A stretch of DNA of 32,795 bases from assembly GCA_900465685.1 (NCBI GenBank), contig UEGR01000034.1:1-32795 (forward strand), written 5' to 3'. Under the pieces are notes generated by a model that ran no database searches, was not told the DNA's origin, and worked only from the letters and a program-made list of their open reading frames with translations. This DNA comes from Hyphomicrobiales bacterium (GTDB lineage Bacteria > Pseudomonadota > Alphaproteobacteria > Rhizobiales > Rhizobiaceae). Position 1 is the stretch's first letter. Every line of letters begins with the position of its first letter. Shown in pieces: positions 6,991-14,427 of this stretch. A program made the position numbers and the translations under genes.

Positions 6991-8826
6991 ATGGACGTGG
7001 CAAGCATAAACCCTACCCGCTCGACCTTGAAACAAGCGGGGAAAAGGCAACATCGCATGAATATACTATTGGATAACCGACGCGTCAGGGGTGTCATCAC
7101 GGGTGGCCCGATGATGATTCTCTTGATCGGGTTTCTTGTGATTCCGCTCTCGTATATCGTGTGGGGAAGTTTCGAAGGCTCCAAGCTGAACTTCAGCCAT
7201 TACGCTCGCATATTCACCAGCGAGACAAATCTGAAGATCTTGCTGCACACCCTTCGCGTTGGGCTGATTGTCACGATTGTCTCCTTGATCGCAGGTTATC
7301 CGGTCGCCTACCTGCTTACAAAGATCAGGTCTCGATCGCTGTCGATTGTCAGCGTTTTCATTCTTATTCCTCTATTCACAGCTTTTCTCATTCGTACCTA
7401 TGCCTGGATTGTGATCCTCGGTCGTGAAGGCATCATCAACAATGCACTGATCTGGCTTGGAATCATCGGCGCGCCCTTGCAACTTCTGAATACAACCTTT
7501 GCCGTTGTCGTCGGCATGGCACATGTCTTCATTCCCATGGCGATTTTCACCATGTACTCGTCGATGCTGCGCATCGACCATGATTTTGCGCGAGCCGCGC
7601 AGATCCTTGGCGCCAAACCGGTCCAGGCTTTTCTGCGCGTTTACTTACCGATGACGCTTCCCGGCGTCTTCTCGGCGGGTATTTTGATTTTTATTTCCGC
7701 GATAGGCTTCTACATCACGCCTGCTTTGCTTGGTGGGCCAAGCGACACGATGATCTCACAGTTGATCGTCGCGCAAATGACAACCTTACTAAATTTCGAG
7801 TTGGGTTACGCTTCGTCGATCGTGCTACTTCTCGTGACAATCGGCATTCTTTTTGTTGCCAGCCAATTTATTCCCCTGGAATTGATATGGTCCTCGTCAT
7901 CTGAGGTTTCGCCGGGCAGCGAGCCGCGTGCTGGTTCACGTATCTTCAGTCAGGCGAAACGCATGCTAGCCCCCCTTTTGAACGTGATCGAAGGCGGACT
8001 TCATGCGACAACGAAACCGCTTTTGACGCGCAATGCAGGGTGGCTTTGGGCCTACACAATCATCATGCTCGTGTTCCTGACTGCACCTCTCATTGTGGTC
8101 TTCGTCCTATCCTTCAGTTCGTCCTCCTTTGTCGTCTTTCCGCCTCCGGGACTATCGTTGCGATGGTGGGAAAAATTGGCGAACGCGACGGACTGGCATC
8201 AATCGTTCTTCTTCTCCCTGCAACTCGGATTGGCTGCTGCTTGTGTTGCGACAATCATTGGCACCCTGGGAGCTTTTTGGCTCGTACGTACGAAGTTCCT
8301 GTTCAAGAGGATGCTCTTCCTCTTCTCGCTTTCGCCTCTGATGGTTCCGGTCGTCATTATTGCTACGTCGCTTTACGTCTTCGAAGCCCGTTTGCACATT
8401 CTGGGAACGTTTGTCGGGCTGGTGATGGGACACGTGCTTCTGTCGGTACCATATGTGATCGTCGTCATGGCCGCAGCCTTGCGGAACTTCGATCAGTCGC
8501 TCGAAGCCGCCGCCGCCGTGCATGGCGCACGACCCATGCAGGTGCTACGGTTCGTAACCCTACCGATTCTAAAACCCGCACTTCTCACGGCAGGTCTACT
8601 CGCCTTTCTCACGTCCTTTGACGAATTGCTGGTCGGGATATTCCTGTTGGGGCGGCAAACACCCACTCTGCCAATCAAATTTTGGGGCGACATCAAATAC
8701 CAGATCGATCCGCTCCTGAGTACAGCCTCGACTCTTATCGTTGTGCTCGTCACCGCATCGATCATCACCGTGCAATGGATTCGCGAGCGGCACAACGCAC
8801 GCATTTCTAGCAGCGCCGCTGAATGA
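6991..8826 (+). CDS. Fused double ABC permease (PotB-PotC type in one chain)
   Basis: A 611-residue inner-membrane protein containing two complete permease halves. The first half (about residues 35-300) and the second (about 350-605) each have about six hydrophobic segments and one ATPase-coupling EAA loop: A-R-A-A-Q-I-L-G-A near residue 200 and E-A-A-A-A-V-H-G-A near 505. A polar linker (S-S-S-S-E-V-S-P-G-S-E-P-R) joins them. Most polyamine-type systems encode PotB and PotC as separate genes of about 280 residues each. ATG 6991 is preferred because AAGG lies five bases upstream; 6940 is a possible longer start. It follows the binding-protein gene by 83 bases and precedes the ATPase by 13, so the three genes form one transport operon. 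Confidence 0.88.
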   Translation: MDVASINPTRSTLKQAGKRQHRMNILLDNRRVRGVITGGPMMILLIGFLVIPLSYIVWGSFEGSKLNFSHYARIFTSETNLKILLHTLRVGLIVTIVSLIAGYPVAYLLTKIRSRSLSIVSVFILIPLFTAFLIRTYAWIVILGREGIINNALIWLGIIGAPLQLLNTTFAVVVGMAHVFIPMAIFTMYSSMLRIDHDFARAAQILGAKPVQAFLRVYLPMTLPGVFSAGILIFISAIGFYITPALLGGPSDTMISQLIVAQMTTLLNFELGYASSIVLLLVTIGILFVASQFIPLELIWSSSSEVSPGSEPRAGSRIFSQAKRMLAPLLNVIEGGLHATTKPLLTRNAGWLWAYTIIMLVFLTAPLIVVFVLSFSSSSFVVFPPPGLSLRWWEKLANATDWHQSFFFSLQLGLAAACVATIIGTLGAFWLVRTKFLFKRMLFLFSLSPLMVPVVIIATSLYVFEARLHILGTFVGLVMGHVLLSVPYVIVVMAAALRNFDQSLEAAAAVHGARPMQVLRFVTLPILKPALLTAGLLAFLTSFDELLVGIFLLGRQTPTLPIKFWGDIKYQIDPLLSTASTLIVVLVTASIITVQWIRERHNARISSSAAE

Positions 8827-8839
8827 ATGGAGACACGCT

Positions 8840-9910
8840 ATGTCTACAAGCCTAGAAATGAAAAATATCCAGAAGTTCTACGGTCCGCTTCACGTAGTGA
8901 AAGACTTCAATCTCCGCATCGAACCCGGCGAATTCGTCACCTTCCTTGGCCCCTCCGGTTCCGGTAAGACGACGGCACTGAAGATGATCGCAGGCTTCGA
9001 GACGCCGACTTCCGGCGACATTTTCTTCGGCAAACGCTCCGTCGTCGATCTCCCTGCATATGAGCGCGGGATTGGCATGGTCTTCCAGAACTACGCGCTT
9101 TTTCCTCACATGACGGTCCTGGAGAATGTTGCATTCCCTCTTACCGTCCGTAAAATCCCACGTTCGGATATCGAGAAAGAGGTCAAACGCGCGCTGCAAC
9201 TGGTGAAGATGGATCAGTACAGCGGCCGCTATCCCAATCAGTTGTCGGGTGGTCAGCAACAGCGAATTGCACTGGCTCGAGCAATTGTCTTCAACCCCAG
9301 CATTCTACTCATGGACGAACCGCTTGGTGCTCTCGATCGGAATCTTCGCGAGCACATGAAGATAGAGATCATGCGCATCCAGCAGGAACTGAACGTGACT
9401 GTCGTATTCGTAACTCATGATCAGGATGAGGCACTGACCATGTCTGACAGGATTGCCGTCATCAATGAGGGGCGGCTTGTCCAGGTGGACGATAGCAGGA
9501 CACTTTATGACCGGCCGAAGAACCGGTTCGTGGCCTCATTCGTCGGTGAATCCAATATTATTCCTTGCCGCGTTGACAGTGTAGAAAATGGGGCTGGCAA
9601 ACTGACCGTGGCAGGGATGGCACCTGGCGAGGCACAGCTATCTGAACAGATCGCCGGCAGTGCGGGATGGCTGTTTATTCGGCCAGAGCATGTTGATATC
9701 AGCCCGCGTATAGCGTCCTTCAACCAAACCAATTCACTCGCTGGTGTCGTCGAAAACACACTATTCCTGGGAGAGACGACCAGATACCTCGTTCGGTGTG
9801 GTGACGAAACGGTCACGGTTAAAAAACAGAACCGTGGGCAAGATCACTTTGCTGGAGGAACCCCCGTGACTGTTTCGTGGAGACCGCAAGACTGCACCAT
9901 TTTGGAGTAG
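8840..9910 (+). CDS. ABC transporter ATP-binding protein, PotA type
   Basis: A 356-residue cytoplasmic ATPase of the spermidine/iron/maltose import class. All nucleotide-binding motifs are present: Walker A G-P-S-G-S-G-K-T-T (37-45), Q-loop in V-F-Q-N-Y-A-L-F-P-H, signature L-S-G-G-Q-Q-Q-R, Walker B I-L-L-M-D-E-P and the switch histidine in V-T-H-D-Q-D-E-A. The last 120 residues are a TOBE-type regulatory domain (F-I-R-P-E-H-V and the W-R-P-Q-D-C-T end). ATG 8840 is preceded by TGGAGA; the frame is open further upstream but overlaps the permease gene. Thirteen bases separate it from the permease stop. It powers the import system formed with the two preceding genes. Confidence 0.92.
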   Translation: MSTSLEMKNIQKFYGPLHVVKDFNLRIEPGEFVTFLGPSGSGKTTALKMIAGFETPTSGDIFFGKRSVVDLPAYERGIGMVFQNYALFPHMTVLENVAFPLTVRKIPRSDIEKEVKRALQLVKMDQYSGRYPNQLSGGQQQRIALARAIVFNPSILLMDEPLGALDRNLREHMKIEIMRIQQELNVTVVFVTHDQDEALTMSDRIAVINEGRLVQVDDSRTLYDRPKNRFVASFVGESNIIPCRVDSVENGAGKLTVAGMAPGEAQLSEQIAGSAGWLFIRPEHVDISPRIASFNQTNSLAGVVENTLFLGETTRYLVRCGDETVTVKKQNRGQDHFAGGTPVTVSWRPQDCTILE

Positions 9911-9913
9911 AGA

Positions 9914-9950
9914 ATGTCTCCCCAAAGTGGAAAACGGCTTCGGGAGACAT
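9914..9950 (+). terminator. Inverted repeat just after the transporter operon
   Basis: ATGTCTCCC (9914-9922) and GGGAGACAT (9942-9950) form a perfect 9-bp stem with a 19-base loop, three bases after the ATPase stop. No T-run follows. It may end the transport operon transcript or protect its 3' end, which would leave lysA needing its own promoter. Confidence 0.4.
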
Positions 9951-10031
9951 GCGCAAAAACAAACGGATAGAGAATTTCCAATGATCAATCAAAACAGGAA
10001 ATTGCCTAGTGGATTGAATTTGACGTTTGAT

Positions 10032-10365
10032 GCCCGTTCGACATAGATTCTATTTCAAACGCCAAATTCGAAACAGCGACTAGAAGCATAAATTTGCTAA
10101 TAGTCTTCTCGATCACGCCCGCAGCGCCGTCGCCCAATGGGCCGACGATTACAACAATTTCCGGCCACACTCGTCGCTGGGATACCAAACCCGGCGGTCT
10201 ATACTGGATCCGTCGCTGCGCAAGATGAAAGCTTCGCGTTTGCGCCGGCTGCTACCGACACACCAATTGGCGTATTCAAAACCGCCAAGGCTCTAATCGC
10301 CGTTGGATGAAAGTTCAGTGGCAGGTCACGAAGAGACTTTATTGCTGACAGGCCCGTTCGACATA
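10032..10365. repeat. 14-bp direct repeat bracketing the IS3 remnant
   Basis: GCCCGTTCGACATA occurs at 10032-10045 and again at 10352-10365, on either side of the decayed transposase end. It is too long for a normal IS3 target duplication (3-5 bp), so it is either a small duplication made during rearrangement or a repeated binding site. Confidence 0.5.
10102..10310 (+). pseudogene. IS3-family transposase OrfB, C-terminal remnant with frameshift
   Basis: From 10102 the plus strand reads L-L-D-H-A-R-S-A-V-A-Q-W, then D-D-Y-N-N-F-R-P-H-S-S-L-G-Y-Q-T. This is the end of the DDE integrase domain of IS3-family OrfB, with the characteristic N-x-x-R-P-H-S-S-L-G-Y motif. At about 10195-10203 the frame shifts, and the usual tail continues in another frame as A-A-Q-D-E-S-F-A-F, then G-V-F-K-T-A-K-A-L-I-A-V-G-stop (TGA 10308-10310). 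The rest of the element is gone. It lies between the ATPase gene and lysA, showing that the two parts of the metabolic locus were joined, or later separated, by an insertion-sequence event. Confidence 0.78.
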
Positions 10366-10476
10366 ACCTTTGAAGGATACATCGCATCCAACGTCCCAGT
10401 GTAGAGGATCGAAAAGCGCTGTCGAACTCGGTCACTCTGTCTGATCGTATCTGATATTCTATTTGAAAGTGATAAA

Positions 10477-11739
10477 ATGAAGAGCGAATTCTGCCCGGAT
10501 ACGTTATGCGAGCTGGCTGACAGATATGCGACGCCGTTATGGGTCTATAATGCCGATGTAATTCGACAGCAGATCGAACGTCTTGCTCCTTTTGATATTG
10601 TCAGGTTTGCGCAGAAAGCGTGTTCCAACATCAATATTCTCTCCCTCATGCGTGAGGCCGGCGTGCATGTGGATGCGGTATCTCACGGTGAAATTAGACG
10701 AGCGCAGCAGGCGGGGTTTTCAGCAGCCGCCACAGGCACCGGGGCGGCGGGCATTGTTTTTACCGCTGATCTTTTTGACCGTGATACTCTCGATTATGTC
10801 GTGCAGGAGAAGATTGAGGTTAACGCAGGCTCTTTGGACATGCTCCGCCAATTGGGCGAAAGATCGCCTGGTCATCGCGTGTGGCTCCGTATCAATCCCG
10901 GCTTCGGACATGGCCACAGTAAGAAAACCAATACCGGTGGAGAAAACAGCAAACATGGTATCTGGCATGAGCAGCTTGTTCAGGCGATTGCCCTGATAGA
11001 GCAATATCGTCTCCATCTGGTCGGGCTGCATCTGCATATTGGTTCTGGTGTCGACTATCGTCACCTTGAGCGCGTCTGCCGGGCTATGACTGATATCATT
11101 TCATCGGTGGACCATGATTTTGAGGCTATATCCGCTGGTGGTGGTCTTTCCGTGCCCTACAAGGAAGCAGACCAGAACATCGACGTTGCGCACTATTTCA
11201 GTCTCTGGGATGAGACCCGCCAGCATGCCGAGAAGAAACTCGGCCATCCAGTGCGTCTTGAGATTGAACCGGGTCGTTTTCTGGTAGCACAGTCGGCAGT
11301 TCTCCTGGCAGAAGTACGCGCAACCAAACAGATGGGTGACAATCATTTCACACTGGTCGACGCGGGCTTCAACGACCTGATGCGTCCGGCTCTCTATGGC
11401 AGTTATCACCATATTTCCGTTTTGACGGCGGATGGTAGGTCCCAGGAGACTGAAACATCGCGCCCGACTGTCATTGCAGGACCTCTGTGTGAATCAGGCG
11501 ACGTTTTTACACAAAAACAAGATGGCACCGTGGAAATGAGAGAATTACCGCCAGCTCGTGTCGGTGACTATCTGGTGTTTCATGACTCCGGCGCTTATGG
11601 AGCCTCCATGTCCTCCAATTATAACAGCCGCACACATGCTGCCGAATATCTACTGGATGGCCCTGCGTCCCGTTTGATCCGAAAAAGGCAGCAAATTACC
11701 GAGCTTTATCAGGGAGAATGCTTGAACTCGACATCTTGA
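10477..11739 (+). CDS. lysA: Diaminopimelate decarboxylase, enterobacterial LysA type
   Basis: A 420-residue PLP-dependent decarboxylase of the alanine-racemase fold (fold III), converting meso-diaminopimelate to lysine. Landmarks are the PLP lysine K47 in R-F-A-Q-K-A-C-S-N, H-I-G-S-G-V-D-Y, S-A-G-G-G-L-S-V-P-Y, E-I-E-P-G-R-F-L-V-A-Q, and the active-site cysteine in G-P-L-C-E-S-G-D-V-F-T. From memory, long blocks agree with E. coli LysA (also 420 residues), including G-F-G-H-G-H-S-K-K-T-N-T-G-G-E-N-S-K-H-G-I-W. The usual alphaproteobacterial LysA is less similar, so this copy looks transferred or specialised. The ribosome-binding site is weak (GAAAGTGATAAA), and ATG 10477 fits the family N terminus. 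Its regulator-like partner is at 3569-4501, with deacylase and transporter genes between them. Confidence 0.92.
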   Translation: MKSEFCPDTLCELADRYATPLWVYNADVIRQQIERLAPFDIVRFAQKACSNINILSLMREAGVHVDAVSHGEIRRAQQAGFSAAATGTGAAGIVFTADLFDRDTLDYVVQEKIEVNAGSLDMLRQLGERSPGHRVWLRINPGFGHGHSKKTNTGGENSKHGIWHEQLVQAIALIEQYRLHLVGLHLHIGSGVDYRHLERVCRAMTDIISSVDHDFEAISAGGGLSVPYKEADQNIDVAHYFSLWDETRQHAEKKLGHPVRLEIEPGRFLVAQSAVLLAEVRATKQMGDNHFTLVDAGFNDLMRPALYGSYHHISVLTADGRSQETETSRPTVIAGPLCESGDVFTQKQDGTVEMRELPPARVGDYLVFHDSGAYGASMSSNYNSRTHAAEYLLDGPASRLIRKRQQITELYQGECLNSTS

Positions 11740-11828
11740 CGCCTGGTTGACGTCATTCAGTCGACAGGCTGCTGACGACAAGATACTCCCTTCTCATAGA
11801 CGCCCTTGTAGCGGAAAGCCCTCACCCC

Positions 11829-12833
11829 ATGTCCAATCGACCATTTAGCCAAAAATACCGCCTTGGTCATTTTCCAACTCCCTTGGAGCCAATGAAAAGG
11901 CTTTCTCATCATCTTGGCGGCCCCGAAATATGGATCAAACGCGATGATTGCACAGGGCTGACAGGTGGCGGAAATAAAACAAGAAAACTGGAGTATCTGA
12001 TTTTCGACGCCCTCCACGCGGGAGCGGATACATTGATTACAACAGGTGCCTTGCAATCCAATCATGCCAGACAAACGGCAGCCGCAGCCGCAAAAGTCGG
12101 ATTGAACTGTCTTTTGTTGCTGGAGGATGCGGTTCCTTTTCGAGCGCCATATTACCACGATATGGGCAATCTCTTGTTGGATAACCTGTTGAATGCGCAA
12201 GTTCAACGTCTTCCACGCGGCAGCGATTTGACAAAGGCAGCTTTCGAAGCTGCCGCCACCTTAAGGAATGCCGGTAAACGCCCTTACATTATTCCATTGG
12301 GAGGGTCTAATGGGTTGGGTGCACTGGCATATGTCGATGGTGTCGGGGAGCTTGCAGAACAGGCAAAGGCTCTGGATATAAATTTTGACTATGTTGTCGT
12401 TGCAAGTGGCAGTGGTGGTACCCACGCGGGAATTCTGGCTGGTGCGGCTCATTTCAAGCAACCATGGCGGACGTTGGGAGTAAGTGTCTCCGGCCAACCG
12501 CTAGAACAAAGGCATAAAATCGAAACGATATTATCCGATTTGGAGAATTATTTGCCTGGCCAGTGGACAAATCTAACTGTCGATGTCGATGCTGACCGGA
12601 TCGGGGCCGGATACGGGCAACCCACACAACAAGCTGTTGCTGCGATACGTTTGGTCGCTGAAACTGAAGCAATTTTGCTCGATCCCGTATATACCGGCAA
12701 GGCGATGGCCGGACTGATGGATTTCGTGCAAACACAGCAATTGAACAACGGGAAACGCATACTCTTCTGGCACACGGGAGGCGCCGACGTTCTGTCCGCC
12801 TATACGTCCGACCTCATTCAACCGTCGCCATAG
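11829..12833 (+). CDS. D-cysteine desulfhydrase / L-cysteate sulfo-lyase family PLP enzyme
   Basis: A 334-residue PLP enzyme of the tryptophan-synthase-beta fold (fold II), in the branch containing ACC deaminase, D-cysteine desulfhydrase (DcyD) and L-cysteate sulfo-lyase (CuyA). The PLP lysine is K50 in G-G-G-N-K-T-R-K-L-E. Further signatures are Q-S-N-H-A-R-Q-T-A-A, G-G-S-N-x-L-G-A-L-A-Y and D-P-V-Y-T-G-K-A-M-A-G-L. The stretch H-L-G-G-P-E-I-W-I-K-R-D-D-C-T-G-L resembles, from memory, the marine CuyA more than E. coli DcyD, but DcyD-like activity remains possible. These enzymes eliminate sulfur (H2S or sulfite) from cysteine-type substrates, giving pyruvate and ammonia. It starts 89 bases after lysA and may be co-transcribed; its link to a DAP-type pathway is unclear. 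Confidence 0.82.
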   Translation: MSNRPFSQKYRLGHFPTPLEPMKRLSHHLGGPEIWIKRDDCTGLTGGGNKTRKLEYLIFDALHAGADTLITTGALQSNHARQTAAAAAKVGLNCLLLLEDAVPFRAPYYHDMGNLLLDNLLNAQVQRLPRGSDLTKAAFEAAATLRNAGKRPYIIPLGGSNGLGALAYVDGVGELAEQAKALDINFDYVVVASGSGGTHAGILAGAAHFKQPWRTLGVSVSGQPLEQRHKIETILSDLENYLPGQWTNLTVDVDADRIGAGYGQPTQQAVAAIRLVAETEAILLDPVYTGKAMAGLMDFVQTQQLNNGKRILFWHTGGADVLSAYTSDLIQPSP

Positions 12834-13857
12834 GGGACCGGTACAGTATTAACGATGGCGAGTTCTTTCATGCTATAAAAAGTTCGCGCTAGTTCATTCC
12901 GGATAACAAGAAGACATGAATTGAACAATCAGGGTAAAAGCGGGAATACCGAACACATGATCGCAGTAATATCGGGAGAAAACACCAGCACTGGTGGCGA
13001 TTGATACGATATCCGCCCTGCCCAATGCAATCAATCGTGATCAAGCTGATCATCTGCACGAAGTTACTGTTTCGACCAAAACGAGATTGGCTAAAATATT
13101 ATCGGTGGACGAGCTCAACATGAGCATGTTTCGTGCTCTGAGCACTTATCGACAATTCCGAGAAGGTAATAGCCACAGCTAACGGATCTGATGGTGTGGC
13201 CAAAGCAATTGAAATTCCATCACAATTATTTGCAATGGGCGTACAATGCATCCCGAATTATGCGGTACAGAGCACCCGGGCACCCCGCTTATTTGATGCC
13301 TTCGTAAACGCCGCTACGCTGCATGTGTGAAACAAGACAGGTCACGGTGATGGAGGAGATTTGTCCCAAATTTTTATACCTTTCAAGCTCCGTCCTATGC
13401 TTTGCGGTTCTGTCGAGAGACGTGGGTTTATTTGTACAGAACGGTGTACCGGAACGGTTAAACACTTGACTTCGTGCTGGCTGAACACTGGATCTTGGCG
13501 GTAACGTTTCGTATCTTTCCAGATTGAAACCTCGCCATCTACTTGCCCCCCAAAACAGATCTGATTGCCGGTCAGGACACGCACCTGTCGATGGAGCGTA
13601 GACCGCTATGCCTTGAAAGGGCTTGAACCGCTGAACTCTGCCATCGGGAGATGTGCTGATTGCCAGTCAGGGATTTCGCTGCCGACTCCATTCGCAACGC
13701 AATTTGTTCGAGCTCAATCGAACCAGCGGGTTATAGAAAGATTGCCAAACTAGGTCTGTTAATCGATTCAGGACTATCATCGGCCCGCTGCCCTGCCCGG
13801 AAGGACCATGTCAAGTGCTGCACGTGCGCGAGGGTATCCTCATTTAGACAGCAAAGA
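12834..13857. other. 1-kb stretch without a convincing gene
   Basis: Several short broken frames exist, for example plus strand 12994-13182 and a frame ending at the TGA at 13327-13329 (A-K-A-I-E-I-P-S-Q-L-F-A-M-G then P-N-Y-A). They have no good starts and no recognised domains, so this looks like decayed coding sequence. GTACA (13434-13438) and TGTAC (13445-13449) form a small inverted repeat of the kind bound by TetR-type repressors, with TTGACT (13468-13473) shortly after, but no gene follows in the right place. Confidence 0.4.
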
Positions 13858-14403
13858 CTATGGCAACATGGCTTCGGCTTTTGAAATTCCGTTGAGCTGG
13901 AATGAAAATGCCAGATCTCGCCCATCTCGTGACTTGAGCGCCGTTGTCATGGTCTTTCCGCCACGCAGCGCTTTCAGCCATTGGGCATCGACCTTCGCAT
14001 CAGCATAGCAGCCACCCGCATCGCAGCTTTGCCATGTGAGCGAACCCACCTGCTTTTCATCGATCAGAATTTTGACAGGATCGGTCAGGCTTACCCCATA
14101 GGGCAAAGTGAATGCAGCTGCGGTTTCAGGCTTGCCGGCAACACGGGTAAACGATGCTGTCGCCACGCGCTGGCTCTGATTGCCCTGTCGCATAACGATG
14201 CTCTGCGAAACTTCACATAGCAGCTGTTCCGGCTGCAACTGATTGGAGCATGTCATCAGCCAGAGCGGTGCCGCCGGAGCGGCGTTTTGGTCGGCTTGTT
14301 GCGTATCGCTCGCCGCTGCTGGCGGAACCTGCGCCAAGGCAGCAGCGGAACCGCAGCTCATCAATGCAGTCATAGCGATCATCGTTGCAGTCAGTCGGTT
14401 CAT
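13858..14403 (-). CDS. Invasion-associated locus B (IalB) family periplasmic protein
   Basis: A 181-residue secreted protein. Residues 1-24 are a signal peptide (MNRLTATMIAMTALM, cleavage after A-L-A-Q). The mature part carries the IalB fold pattern W-L-M-T-C-S-N-Q, L-L-C-E-V-S-Q, V-A-T-A-S-F, P-Y-G-V-S-L-T-D-P-V-K-I-L-I-D, and W-Q-S-C-D-A-G-G-C-Y-A. Four mature cysteines, as in IalB, suggest two disulfides. IalB of Bartonella affects erythrocyte invasion; family members are common in Brucella and rhizobia and are mostly uncharacterised. It begins only 24 bases after the stop of the giant autotransporter on the same strand, so the two are probably one transcript. It may help periplasmic passage or cell-envelope stability for that protein, which is an inference from position only. 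Confidence 0.85.
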   Translation of the reverse strand: MNRLTATMIAMTALMSCGSAAALAQVPPAAASDTQQADQNAAPAAPLWLMTCSNQLQPEQLLCEVSQSIVMRQGNQSQRVATASFTRVAGKPETAAAFTLPYGVSLTDPVKILIDEKQVGSLTWQSCDAGGCYADAKVDAQWLKALRGGKTMTTALKSRDGRDLAFSFQLNGISKAEAMLP

Positions 14404-14427
14404 GGTCTCTCTTCTCTAACGGATATT

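Noticed and set aside
7372..8621. Additional frames within the permease gene on both strands
   Set aside because: They are shadows of a gene with two clear EAA loops and continuous membrane segments.
12994..13182. 62-residue plus-strand frame as a gene
   Set aside because: There is no ribosome-binding site, no family resemblance, and the surrounding region looks decayed.
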